64,000 nucleotides of DNA from JANNNF01 sp963772935 (lineage in GTDB: Bacteria > Pseudomonadota > Alphaproteobacteria > Rhodobacterales > Rhodobacteraceae). The DNA is taken from assembly GCA_963772935.1 (NCBI GenBank), contig CAVYZK010000009.1:372001-436000 (forward strand), written 5' to 3'. Made by a program: the position numbers and the translations under genes. Shown here one piece after another: positions 9,173-17,996 of this stretch. How positions within the stretch are numbered: position 1 is the first letter of the stretch; each line of letters starts with the position of its first letter. The notes below the pieces were generated by a model. It was not told the DNA's origin and ran no database searches. It worked only from the letters and a program-made list of their open reading frames with translations.

Positions 9173-9184
9173 CAAACCGGTTTC
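9173..9184. promoter_or_regulatory. LacI-type operator O1
   Basis: CAAACCGGTTTC at 9173-9184 contains the perfect 10-base palindrome AAACCGGTTT, typical of LacI/GalR operators with a central CG. It sits just upstream of the aglR start codon and is a plausible autoregulatory site. Confidence 0.55.
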
Positions 9185-9292
9185 AATCGGCCAGACACTA
9201 AAGGCGCAGGGCGCAGAGGTCAAAGCCATTCAGCAGCACTCGAAAACGAAGGGAAAAATGCTGCAACTGCGAAGGAAATTGGTTGAAAACAG

Positions 9293-9304
9293 TGAAGCGC
9301 TTTG
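9293..9304. promoter_or_regulatory. LacI-type operator O2
   Basis: TGAAGCGCTTTG contains the palindrome AAGCGCTT centred on CG. It touches the -35 region of the candidate aglE promoter, where a repressor would block polymerase. Confidence 0.6.
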
Positions 9305-9306
9305 GA

Positions 9307-9335
9307 TTGACTTGCATTTTCGTTTCGGTGATTGT
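9307..9335 (+). promoter_or_regulatory. Candidate promoter of the aglEFGAK operon
   Basis: TTGACT at 9307-9312 is a near-consensus -35. A 17-base spacer leads to a weaker -10, GATTGT at 9330-9335. The promoter is bracketed by operators O2 and O3, the arrangement expected for LacI-type repression. Confidence 0.5.
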
Positions 9336-9343
9336 TCGGCATC

Positions 9344-9355
9344 CAAAGCGGTTTG
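9344..9355. promoter_or_regulatory. LacI-type operator O3
   Basis: CAAAGCGGTTTG is an imperfect copy of the same operator. Its centre lies 51 bases from the centre of O2, about five helical turns, which would suit binding of a tetramer or two cooperating dimers. Confidence 0.5.
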
Positions 9356-9442
9356 GGTTTGATTCTGCGGCTTCTGCTGCAATCGGTCCGCCCGTTCGGA
9401 AATATGCCCCGTCAGAGGGCGGGGGAATCGGGAGGATTGCCA

Positions 9443-10795
9443 ATGAAAACCAAACTGTTCGTCAGTGCTGCGGCACTGGCGCTGATCGCGGGCGGCGCAT
9501 TTGCGCAAGACCTGAAGTTCAAGCCCGGCGAAGACGCAAAGTTCAACTGGGCGTCATATGATGAATGGGATGCCAAGGATCTTTCAGGGCAGGCGCTGCG
9601 GATTGACGGTCCTTGGGGCGGTCAGGATCAGGCTTTGTTCAACACGGTTGTGGCCTATTTCAACGCGGCAACCGGGGCTGCGGTGGAATACACCGGCGGC
9701 GACGGGTTTGAACAGCGGGTGATGATCGACGTCGAGGCAGGCTCGCCCCCCGGCATCGCCGTGGTGCCGCAGCCCGGCCTTGCGGCCGACCTTGCCAAGC
9801 GCGGCAAGCTGGCGTTGCTGCCGGCCGAAACCGGCGAGTGGGTCAAGGAAAACTATGCAGCCGGTCAATCGTGGGTTGATCTGTCTACCTTCGCCGGGCC
9901 GGATGGCGCGATGGGGCTGTACGGGTTTTTCTACAAGGTCGATGTAAAATCGCTGGTCTGGTACAACCCGGAAAACTTTGAGGATGCGGGCTATGAAGTG
10001 CCGCAATCCATGGAAGATCTGAAGGCGCTGACCGAAAAGATCGTGGCAGATGGCGGCACCCCGTGGTGCATTGGTCTGGGGTCAGGTCCGGCCACCGGCT
10101 GGCCCGCGACCGACTGGGTTGAGGACATGATGCTGCGGAACAATACGCCCGCAGATTACGACGCCTGGGTCAAGAACGACCTCAAGTTCAATGACCCCAA
10201 GGTGCTGGCGGCGATTGACGATTTCGGCTGGTTCGCCAAGACCGACGCCAATGTGCAGGGCGGTGCTGGTGCCGTCGGGTCCACCGACTTCCGCGACAGC
10301 CCCAAGGGCCTGTTCACCTCGCCCCCCGGTTGCTACATGCACCGTCAGGCCAGCTTTATCCCGTCGTTCTTCCCTGAGGGCACGGTTGCGGGCGAAGATT
10401 CCGACTTCTTCTATTTCCCGTCCTATGCGGGCAAGGATCTTGGCAAGCCGGTCTTGGGCGCGGGCACCCTGTTCGTGATCACTCAGGACAGCCCGGTGGC
10501 ACAGGAATTCATGAAGTTCCTGCAATCGCCGATTGCGCATGAAGTGTGGATGGCACAGTCGGGCTTCCTGACCCCGCACAAGGGCGTCAACCCCGAAGCC
10601 TACGGCGATGCGACACAGCGCAAACTGGGCGATGTGCTGCTGCAAGCCTCGACCTTCCGCTTTGACGGGTCGGACCTGATGCCGGGTGCCATTGGTGCCG
10701 GTGTGTTCTGGACCGCGATGGTGGATTATGTCGGCGGCAAAACCTCGCAAGAGGTTGGCGATGCCATTCAGGCCACATGGGACGGCCTGAAGTAA
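9443..10795 (+). CDS. aglE: Alpha-glucoside ABC transporter substrate-binding protein
   Basis: 450-residue periplasmic binding protein of the sugar type. The start at 9443 (MKTKLFVSAAALALIAGGAF, a Sec signal peptide ending AFAQ) has a GGAGG at 9431-9435; a longer frame opening at 9332 lacks these. The mature protein carries an extracellular-solute-binding fold with DGPWGGQDQALF near its start. It is the first gene of the operon, followed by a stable stem-loop before the permease genes. By synteny with Sinorhizobium agl it binds sucrose, maltose, trehalose or similar alpha-glucosides; the exact substrate is inferred. Confidence 0.92.
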   Translation: MKTKLFVSAAALALIAGGAFAQDLKFKPGEDAKFNWASYDEWDAKDLSGQALRIDGPWGGQDQALFNTVVAYFNAATGAAVEYTGGDGFEQRVMIDVEAGSPPGIAVVPQPGLAADLAKRGKLALLPAETGEWVKENYAAGQSWVDLSTFAGPDGAMGLYGFFYKVDVKSLVWYNPENFEDAGYEVPQSMEDLKALTEKIVADGGTPWCIGLGSGPATGWPATDWVEDMMLRNNTPADYDAWVKNDLKFNDPKVLAAIDDFGWFAKTDANVQGGAGAVGSTDFRDSPKGLFTSPPGCYMHRQASFIPSFFPEGTVAGEDSDFFYFPSYAGKDLGKPVLGAGTLFVITQDSPVAQEFMKFLQSPIAHEVWMAQSGFLTPHKGVNPEAYGDATQRKLGDVLLQASTFRFDGSDLMPGAIGAGVFWTAMVDYVGGKTSQEVGDAIQATWDGLK

Positions 10796-10805
10796 CCTGA
10801 CACTG

Positions 10806-10833
10806 CCCGCCGCAGGTCTTGTCCTGCGGCGGG
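10806..10833 (+). promoter_or_regulatory. Perfect stem-loop between aglE and aglF
   Basis: CCCGCCGCAGG (10806-10816) pairs with CCTGCGGCGGG (10823-10833) around a six-base loop. It begins 10 bases after the aglE stop and has no T-run. In ABC sugar operons such intercistronic structures protect the 3' end of the binding-protein mRNA and reduce downstream expression, giving excess binding protein over permease. That role is inferred here. Confidence 0.7.
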
Positions 10834-10923
10834 ACCAATCCTTGCAGGCCCAAATTTGCAGGCAGCGGACCAAACCGCGCCGCACCCCCCGCCGTGACGG
10901 GGACTTCACCGGGAGGGGATCTC

Positions 10924-11916
10924 ATGCACCAGTTAGTGATGGCGGCCGTGACTATTGTTGTCGGTGTCGTCGGCTGTATCGGCTATTTCTTTTTGTCCAA
11001 CATGGCGTTGGATGCGATGTTTCCGGGCAAGGGCGAACGCGCCGGGGCCAATATCACCCGGGCCAACATGATCCGCCCGTGGCTGTTCCTGCTGCCTGCC
11101 ATCATCATTCTGACGATCTACCTCGTCTACCCGGTGTTCGTGTCGATCTACTATTCCTTCATGGACAAGGAAGGCGACGATTTCGTTGGGGCCGCCAACT
11201 ATGTCTGGATGGTAAAGGACGAAAAGTTCCGCGAATCCATGGTCAACAACATGCTGTGGCTGGTGGTGGTGCCTGCACTGTCCACCATGTTCGGTTTGCT
11301 GGCCGCCGCGCTGACCGACCGTATCCGCTGGGGCAACTTTGCCAAGGCAATGATCTTCATGCCGATGGCGATCTCGATGATCGGGGCTGCGGTGATCTGG
11401 AAGCTGGTCTATGAATTCCGCGATGGTGCGCAGGAACAGATCGGCATCCTGAACGCGATTGCGGTGTATTTCGGCGGGCAGCCGCAGACATGGCTGACCA
11501 ACCCGGGTGTCAACTCGTTCCTGCTGATGATCGTGCTGGTCTGGGTGCAGACCGGGTTTGCCATGGTGATCCTGTCCGCCGCCCTGCGCGGGATACCAGA
11601 GGAAACCATCGAGGCCGCCATTCTGGACGGGGCGTCGCCCCTGCAGATTTTCTTCAAGATCAAGATCCCGCAGATGTGGGGCACCATTCTGGTGGTCTGG
11701 ACCACGATTACCATCACGGTGCTGAAGGTGTTCGATATCGTTTACGCCATGACCAACGGTCAGTGGGGCACGCAGGTGCTGGGCAACATGATGTATAATC
11801 TTCAGTTCACGTCCGGCGAAACCGGCAAAGCCTCGGCTGTGGCCCTGGTGATCATGGTGCTGGTGCTGCCGGTGATGGTCTGGAACATTCGTAACGCCCG
11901 CAAGGAGATGCGCTGA
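10924..11916 (+). CDS. aglF: Alpha-glucoside ABC transporter permease AglF
   Basis: 330-residue inner-membrane permease of the MalF type. ATG 10924 follows GGGAGGGG at 10911-10918; an earlier in-frame start at 10819 would run through the intercistronic stem-loop region and lacks an RBS. TM segments are clear (VMAAVTIVVGVVGCIGYFF; WLFLLPAIIILTIYLVYPVF). The EAA loop reads EETIEAAILDGASPLQIFFK and contacts the AglK ATPase. The stop is followed after one base by the aglG start, so the two permeases are co-translated. Confidence 0.92.
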   Translation: MHQLVMAAVTIVVGVVGCIGYFFLSNMALDAMFPGKGERAGANITRANMIRPWLFLLPAIIILTIYLVYPVFVSIYYSFMDKEGDDFVGAANYVWMVKDEKFRESMVNNMLWLVVVPALSTMFGLLAAALTDRIRWGNFAKAMIFMPMAISMIGAAVIWKLVYEFRDGAQEQIGILNAIAVYFGGQPQTWLTNPGVNSFLLMIVLVWVQTGFAMVILSAALRGIPEETIEAAILDGASPLQIFFKIKIPQMWGTILVVWTTITITVLKVFDIVYAMTNGQWGTQVLGNMMYNLQFTSGETGKASAVALVIMVLVLPVMVWNIRNARKEMR

Positions 11917-11917
11917 G

Positions 11918-13052
11918 ATGGAAAACATCGCTGGCACCAAATCGAGCCTCACCTGGGTCGTTAATATATCTGCCGCCTTGCTGGTCATCCTGTGGCTGCT
12001 GCCGACCTTGGGGTTGTTCGTGTCGTCGTTCCGCGACCGCGACCAGATTTCCGCAAGTGGGTGGTGGAAAGCCACCTCTGCCGCCGAACAGGCCGTACAG
12101 GTGCGGGCAAGTGCCCCTGATACGGCGGTGCAAGAGGGCGGGTTGTTCGTGATCACCGGCAAGGTGTTCGAGGATGGCAAGAGCGGTACAGTGTCGGCCT
12201 TTGGCACCACGTCCAAGGCCCCGGCGGCAAACCCGGTCGGGACGGCAGTCAAGACCAATGATGGCTACGATCTGGTGGTCAACGGTGACGGCACCTACCG
12301 CCTGTCGTCGGCCACCGCGTTTGAAGGTACGCGGGGAGAGCGGTTTTTTGTGACCACCTCGACCCCGCCGCGTCTTACGACTGAAAACTACGGCCGGGTT
12401 CTGCAAGCCGAAGGTATCGGGCGGTCTTTCCTGAATACTCTGACCGTGACCATCCCCGCCACCATCATCCCGATCCTGGTGGCGGCCTTTGCGGCCTATG
12501 CCCTTGCGTGGATGGAGTTTCCGGGCCGTGCCTTGCTGATCGCGATTGTGGTTGGCTTGCTGGTGGTGCCACTGCAACTGTCACTGATCCCGCTGCTGAA
12601 GTTTCACAACAGCATCGGCATCGGCAAAAGCTATATCGGCATTTGGCTCGCGCATACTGCCTTTGGCCTGCCACTCGCGGTCTACCTGTTGCGCAACTAC
12701 ATGGTCGGGTTGCCGCGTGAGATCATCGAGTTCTGCGCGGGTGGACGGGGCCACCGATTTCCAGATTTTCCTGAAAATCATCCTGCCGCTATCGTTTCCC
12801 GCCTTGGCGTCGTTTGCCATCTTCCAGTTCCTGTGGACGTGGAATGACCTGCTGGTGGCCTTGGTGTTCCTTGGCAATACCGAAGATCAGTTGGTGATGA
12901 CCGGGCGCTTGTCGGGCCTGATGGGGTCGCGCGGGGGGGATTGGGAAATTCTCGCCACGGCGGCGTTTATCTCTATCGCGGTGCCGTTGCTGGTTTTCTT
13001 TGCGATGCAGAAATACCTCGTGCGTGGGTTGCTGGCGGGTTCGGTGAAGTAA
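11918..13052 (+). pseudogene. aglG: Alpha-glucoside ABC permease AglG, split by a one-base insertion
   Basis: MalG-type partner of AglF. The first 271 codons read normally to PREIIE, after which an extra T at about 12731 shifts the frame. Removing it joins EIIE to SARVDGATDFQIFLK, restoring the EAA loop and the last two TM helices (377 residues, 378 codons including stop). A 110-residue hydrophilic insert lies between TM1 and TM2; I recall such an insert in AglG proteins. As written, the product loses the ATPase-coupling loop, so the transporter would not assemble. The stop is followed immediately by the aglA GTG start. Assembly error is a real alternative. Confidence 0.9.
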
Positions 13053-14697
13053 GTGAGCGAGATGAGCCAAGTGACAGGAACAGTGCTGGCGGCGGACCGT
13101 GACTGGTGGCGCGGGGCCGTGATCTATCAGATCTATCCCCGCAGCTTTCAGGACAGCAACGGCGACGGGATCGGCGATCTGGGCGGCATAGTGCAAAGGC
13201 TGGATCACATCGCGGAACTGGGGGCGGATGCCGTCTGGATCAGCCCGTTTTTCACCAGTCCGATGAAAGACTTCGGCTATGACGTCAGCGATTATTGCGA
13301 CGTCGATCCGATGTTCGGCAGCCTTGCCGATTTTGACGCCGTGGTCGCGCGGGCGCATGATCTGGGCCTGCGGGTGATGATTGATCTGGTGCTGTCGCAC
13401 ACGTCTGATGCGCACCCGTGGTTCATCGAAAGCCGGGCCGACCGGACCAATGCCAAGTGCCGATTGGTACGTCTGGGCCGAACCCAAGGGCGACGGGTCG
13501 CCCCCCAACAACTGGCTGTCAATCTTTGGCGGCTCTGCTTGGGCGTGGGATACGCGGCGCGAGCAGTATTATCTGCACAACTTCCTGACCAGTCAGCCCG
13601 ATCTGAACTTTCACTGCGACGCGGTGCAAGAGGCGCTGCTGGATGTGGTTCGGTTCTGGTTGAAACGGGGTGTGGATGGCTTTCGGCTGGATACCATCAA
13701 TTTCTATATTGCCGACAAGTACTTGCGCGACAATCCTCCACTGCCGCGCGAACTGCGGAACAACTCGATTGCGCCGTCGGTGAACCCCTATAACCATCAG
13801 TTGCACCTGTTTGATAAGAACCAGCCGGAAAACCTTGAATTCCTTCGGAAATTCCGTGCGGTGCTAGACCCCTACAACGCAGCTGCCGTGGGTGAAGTCG
13901 GCGATGCGCAGCGGGGCCTTGAGATCATGGCCGAGTATACTTCGGGCGGTGACAAGGTTCAGATGTGCTATCCGTTTGAATTGCTGCAACCCAAACGCGC
14001 CACGGCGGCGGGTCTGGCAGAGACGTTTGATCGTCTTGCCCATGCCGCGCCGGATGCTTGGCCTTGCTGGGCCTATTCCAACCACGACACCGTGCGTCAC
14101 ATAACCCGTTGGAGCCTTTCTGACGACGCAGCAAAGACTTATGCGACGTTGCTGATGTGCCTGCGCGGGTCGGTGTGCCTGTATCAGGGCGAAGAATTGG
14201 GCCTGCCCGAGGCCGATGTGGCGTTTGAGGACTTGCAAGACCCCTACGGCATCCAGTTCTGGCCTGAGTTCAAAGGCCGTGATGGCTGCCGCACGCCGAT
14301 GGTTTGGGCGCGCGATAATGCCACAGGCGGCTTCAGCACCGCCAAGCCGTGGCTTCCGGTGACGGCGCCGCATCTGGGGCGGGCGGTTTCGGTTCAGACC
14401 GGTGACCCCACATCAATGCTGGAACATTACCGGGCGGCGCTGACGTTCCGGCGCGGCCAGCCCGACCTGCGGGCGGGGGCGCAAAGCAGGGTGACTGCTG
14501 CGGGAGAGGTGGTCAGTTTCACGCGGGGGGATGGCGCACTCTTCTGCGCCTTCAACCTGAGTGACGAGGATGCAGAGATCCGTTTGCCGCAGGGCAAATG
14601 GCAGGGAATTGGGGAAAATCTGGGCAGCACAGCGCCCGGGCCGGACGGCACATTGCGTCTGGGTCCGTGGGGTCTGTGTCTGGCCCGGAAGGTCTGA
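13053..14697 (+). pseudogene. aglA: GH13 alpha-glucosidase AglA, split by a one-base insertion
   Basis: Cytosolic family 13 hydrolase releasing glucose from imported alpha-glucosides. The N-terminal part has WWRGAVIYQIYPRSFQD and VMIDLVLSHTSD. The second frame has the nucleophile GVDGFRLDT, the acid/base AAVGEVGD and the third carboxylate YSNHDTVRH. An extra T at about 13458 separates RTNAK from ADWYVWAEPKG; without it the span is 548 codons (547 residues), normal for the family. It starts with GTG 13053 right after the aglG stop (ATG 13062 is possible). As written, all three catalytic residues are lost. Confidence 0.92.
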
Positions 14698-14709
14698 GGG
14701 GGGAATACC

Positions 14710-15795
14710 ATGGCTGACCTGAAACTGGTGAATGTTGAAAAAGCCTATGGCGAGGTCAAGGTGTTGAAAAACATCAACCTTGATATCAAGACGGGCGAGT
14801 TGATCGTGTTTGTCGGGCCATCCGGCTGCGGCAAATCCACCCTGTTGCGGATGATCGCGGGGCTGGAGCGGATCACCGGCGGCGATTTCAGCATTGACGC
14901 CGTGCGAATGAATGACGTGCCCCCCGCGCAGCGCGGCATCGCGATGGTGTTCCAGTCCTATGCCTTGTACCCGCATATGACGGTGCGCGATAACATGTCG
15001 TTCGCCTTGAAGATCGCCAAGAAGTCCGATGCCGAGATCAAGGCGGCGGTGGACCGGGCGGCGAAAATCCTGCAGCTGACGCCCTATCTGGATCGTCTGC
15101 CCAAGGCCTTGTCCGGGGGGCAGCGCCAGCGGGTTGCTATCGGGCGGTCGATTGTGCGCGACCCCAAGGTGTACCTGTTTGACGAGCCGCTGTCGAACCT
15201 CGATGCCGCCCTGCGGGTGGCAACGCGGATCGAGATTGCCCAGTTGAAAGAGGCGATGCCGAATTCCACCATGATCTATGTGACCCATGATCAGGTCGAG
15301 GCGATGACCCTCGCCAGCCGGATTGTCGTGCTGGCAGGCGGCGGGATTTCACAGGTGGGCAGTCCCTTGACGCTGTATGAGCGTCCCGAGAATGAGTTTG
15401 TGGCGCAGTTCATCGGCAGCCCGTCGATGAACCTTCTGCCCGGTGTGGTTGAGGAAACCGGGGCGGAAACTGTGGTCAAGCTGGACAATGGCGGGACGGC
15501 GCGGTCGAACGTACCGACGCAAACTTCGGACCGGGGGATGAAGGTGAATATCGGCGTGCGGCCAGAGGATTTGCTGGGCACCGATGGCCCCGGCGTGTTC
15601 ACGGGCGAGGTCGAGATTACGGAAGCGCTTGGCGAGGTGACGCTGCTGTATTTCAAGCGGCAGGCCAATGGCGCGCAGGTGGTGGCGAAACTGCCGGGCA
15701 TTCACGCCGATCTGCGCCGCAAGACGGTGACGCTGAACGCGGCCCCCAACAAGGTGCATCTGTTTTCGGGCGGGCGTAGCCTGCTTTATCGGTAA
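14710..15795 (+). CDS. aglK: Alpha-glucoside ABC transporter ATPase
   Basis: 361-residue MalK/UgpC-type ATPase. Walker A GPSGCGKST, Q-loop VFQSYALYP, signature LSGGQRQRVAIGR, Walker B VYLFDEPLSNLDA and switch histidine YVTHDQ are all present, followed by a C-terminal TOBE/regulatory domain (MKVNIGVRPEDL). The frame is intact. The gene begins 12 bases after aglA. It ends the operon and overlaps by 10 bases a small gene on the other strand. Confidence 0.95.
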   Translation: MADLKLVNVEKAYGEVKVLKNINLDIKTGELIVFVGPSGCGKSTLLRMIAGLERITGGDFSIDAVRMNDVPPAQRGIAMVFQSYALYPHMTVRDNMSFALKIAKKSDAEIKAAVDRAAKILQLTPYLDRLPKALSGGQRQRVAIGRSIVRDPKVYLFDEPLSNLDAALRVATRIEIAQLKEAMPNSTMIYVTHDQVEAMTLASRIVVLAGGGISQVGSPLTLYERPENEFVAQFIGSPSMNLLPGVVEETGAETVVKLDNGGTARSNVPTQTSDRGMKVNIGVRPEDLLGTDGPGVFTGEVEITEALGEVTLLYFKRQANGAQVVAKLPGIHADLRRKTVTLNAAPNKVHLFSGGRSLLYR

Positions 15796-15893
15796 AGCGC
15801 CCACAGGGTCAGGTATATCAGGCTGATCGCCCCCGCCAGAATCGTGGGCACCCAAAGGGTGTAGCGGGGGGCGGGGGCTTTTTCATGTTTCAT
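15786..15893 (-). CDS. 35-residue single-pass membrane protein
   Basis: A short reading frame encodes MKHEKAPAPRYTLWVPTILA followed by GAISLIYLTLWALYR. It has a charged N-terminus and one hydrophobic helix ending in a tyrosine-arginine, the look of a genuine small membrane protein. It is divergent from the FemAB/GNAT-like gene and overlaps the end of aglK by 10 bases. I see no strong ribosome binding site, so the call rests on the composition of the product. Function unknown. Confidence 0.45.
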   Translation of the reverse strand: MKHEKAPAPRYTLWVPTILAGAISLIYLTLWALYR

Positions 15894-15939
15894 GGTTGCC
15901 ATTAAGCGGATCGAAAGGTTTCCGCCGCGTTAATGGTGC

Positions 15940-16737
15940 ATGTTTGATTGTACCCGCACCGATGCTGCCCTCACCCCGTTGCCGCAGACCGTGGCCTATG
16001 CTGCGGCCATGGGTGTGCTTGGCGCGCGGGCAAGCTGGGTCGATGTGGGCGGCCCGGCACTGATGCTGGAGCGTCCCGGTTTGCGGCTGATCTCGCGCTT
16101 GCCCGTGACGGATGGTCCGCTGCAACGCCGGGCGCTGCGCCGCCTCGCGCGGTTTGCGGGCGCGTTGATCGTGACGCCAGAGGTAGAGATGCGGGGCTTT
16201 GGCCTGATCCCGCTGGTGACGCCTGTGCATTACGCGGTCTGGGATCTGGCGGGCGATCTGGTGGGCGATCTGCGGGGCGGAATGGATGGCAAATGGCGCA
16301 ACCGTCTGGTGGCGGCGGAACGCGCCGGGGTACGGGCAACGGTGGGACGCAAGGGGGCGATGGAGCGGCTGGTGACAGCAGAGGCGGCACAGCGCCGCAC
16401 CAAGGGCTATGCCAGCCTGCCACCTGCGTTTTCCTTGGCCTTGCCAGGGCACAGCTTGCGTCTGTGGGAATGCCGGCAGGGCGGCACCGTGCGGGCCGCG
16501 ATGGTGTTTGTGGTGGAAGGCAGCACCGCGACCTACCATCTGGGGCACACCGACGGTACAGCAGGTGCCCATAACGTGATGCTGTGGCAAGCGGCCTGTG
16601 CATTGCGCGATGAAGGGGTGCGGTGGCTCGATCTTGGGTCAGTCAGCGATGCCAGCCCGGGGTTGATGCGGTTCAAGCGAGGCACCGGGGCCGCGATCCG
16701 CCGCTTGGGGCACAGCCTGCTGGTGCTGCCCGGTTGA
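15940..16737 (+). CDS. FemAB/GNAT-like acyltransferase-fold protein
   Basis: 265-residue cytosolic protein. The C-terminal half resembles the GNAT/FemAB fold: MDGKWRNRLVAAERAGV, then RAAMVFVVEGSTATYHLGHT, then the run ALRDEGVRWLDLGSVSDASP and LMRFKRGTGA, similar to peptidoglycan-bridge aminoacyl transferases and lipid acyltransferases. The N-terminal region is specific to this group. Substrate unknown. It stands alone, with no co-directed neighbour close enough to suggest an operon. Confidence 0.65.
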   Translation: MFDCTRTDAALTPLPQTVAYAAAMGVLGARASWVDVGGPALMLERPGLRLISRLPVTDGPLQRRALRRLARFAGALIVTPEVEMRGFGLIPLVTPVHYAVWDLAGDLVGDLRGGMDGKWRNRLVAAERAGVRATVGRKGAMERLVTAEAAQRRTKGYASLPPAFSLALPGHSLRLWECRQGGTVRAAMVFVVEGSTATYHLGHTDGTAGAHNVMLWQAACALRDEGVRWLDLGSVSDASPGLMRFKRGTGAAIRRLGHSLLVLPG

Positions 16738-16874
16738 CAAGCAGCACCCCACAGGCGCACCAAGGCGACAGGGATCAGCGCGCGGGGGCAAATCCCTGTT
16801 CCCCGCAATCCGGCGCGCCCCCGACCCATCGACCACATGGTCTTGATGCGGTTTTGCCCGGCGAGGTGACAGTG

Positions 16875-17012
16875 ATGGCCAAAGGTCAGATGCGGTCGAA
16901 CAAAGAAGTGAAGAAACCGAAGAAAGACAAGACGAAGCCAGCGGTGGCGGTTGCCAGCACCTCGGCCTCGCGGATTGCCAGCAGTCAGGAAAAGGTCAAG
17001 GGCAAGGAGTGA
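16875..17012 (+). CDS. 45-residue lysine-rich small protein
   Basis: MAKGQMRSNKEVKKPKKDKT opens a strongly basic, Ser/Ala-containing small protein. I recognise the MAKGQMRSNKE-KKPKK start as a widespread proteobacterial hypothetical. The upstream GAGGTGAC supplies a ribosome binding site. No membrane segment or catalytic motif is visible; charge suggests nucleic-acid or ribosome contact, which is inference. Confidence 0.65.
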   Translation: MAKGQMRSNKEVKKPKKDKTKPAVAVASTSASRIASSQEKVKGKE

Positions 17013-17036
17013 TCCTTGGCCTTGAGCCGATTGGCG

Positions 17037-17996
17037 TCAGGCCTTCTGGCTGCGGGCGTGAAAGATGAAGCCCAAAAAGTTCAGCAGCACCTGTGCGGCC
17101 AAAATCGCCGTAGTGCCGTCACGGTCATAGTCGGGGGCGACCTCTACCAGATCGACGCCGACAATGTCATGCGCGCGGGCAAGGCCCTGTAACATCTCCA
17201 GCACCTCGTAATACAGGAACCCCCCGTGGCTGGGGGTGCCGGTGCCGGGCGCGATGGAGGGGCAAAACCCGTCGATATCAATCGTGACATAGACCCGCGC
17301 CCCCGCCGGAATCCGCGCCAGCACCGCTTCAGTGCCCAGCTTGCGTACCTGCCGGACAGACAGGATATCATCCCCCATGGCGCGGGCGGCCTCATACCCT
17401 TCTTGCGTCGTGGAACTGACATTGCGGATGCCAAGCGCAGTGATTCCAGTCACATAGGGCTTTTCCGCCGCCCGCCGCATCGGGCTGCCATGGCCATGCC
17501 GCACGCCGTGGCGCACATCTACGAAATCCAGATGCGCGTCGATTTGCACGATGTGAATATCGCCCCGGCCCTCAAACGCGCGGATGCAGGGGATGTTGAC
17601 CGAGTGATCGCCGCCGATGATCACGGGCAGCGCGCCTGCGTCCAGCATGGCGCGCACCCCGGCTTCAATATTCGCATGGCTGGTTTCGGTGTCGGTATGC
17701 ACGATATCGGCATCGCCAATATCCACAATGCGCACATCCGCCCCCAGATAGGTGCAGTCATCCTCGTGGTCATAGGCCCCGGCATGGCCAAAGCTGAACA
17801 GGGTGGATGCCTCGCGCACCGCCCGTGGCCCAAACCGCGCCCCGGCCCGGAACTGGGTGCCAAAGTCGAAGGGCGCCCCCATCACCGCCACATCGGCGTC
17901 AATCGTGGACCAATCGCCGATATAGGGCCGCTTACCAAAGGTTGCGATGCCAACGAAGGGCAGGTTCAGGCGGCCAGTGTCATAGGTGTTGGTCAT
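17037..17996 (-). CDS. Ureohydrolase (agmatinase/arginase family)
   Basis: 319-residue manganese- or nickel-type ureohydrolase that would release urea from a guanidino compound. Metal motifs are seen: IIGGDHS, IDAHLDFVDVRHG and VTIDIDGFCPSIAPGTGT. In agmatinases the last motif usually reads DIDxxDPxFAPGTGTP; here the second aspartate position is cysteine and PEPGG is replaced by PSHGG, marking a distinct subfamily. Coupled by a 4-base overlap to an upstream LysR regulator and opposite a 2-oxoglutarate dioxygenase. Usually annotated speB, but the substrate (agmatine, guanidinobutyrate, guanidine or other) is not established by sequence. Confidence 0.85.
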   Translation of the reverse strand: MTNTYDTGRLNLPFVGIATFGKRPYIGDWSTIDADVAVMGAPFDFGTQFRAGARFGPRAVREASTLFSFGHAGAYDHEDDCTYLGADVRIVDIGDADIVHTDTETSHANIEAGVRAMLDAGALPVIIGGDHSVNIPCIRAFEGRGDIHIVQIDAHLDFVDVRHGVRHGHGSPMRRAAEKPYVTGITALGIRNVSSTTQEGYEAARAMGDDILSVRQVRKLGTEAVLARIPAGARVYVTIDIDGFCPSIAPGTGTPSHGGFLYYEVLEMLQGLARAHDIVGVDLVEVAPDYDRDGTTAILAAQVLLNFLGFIFHARSQKA

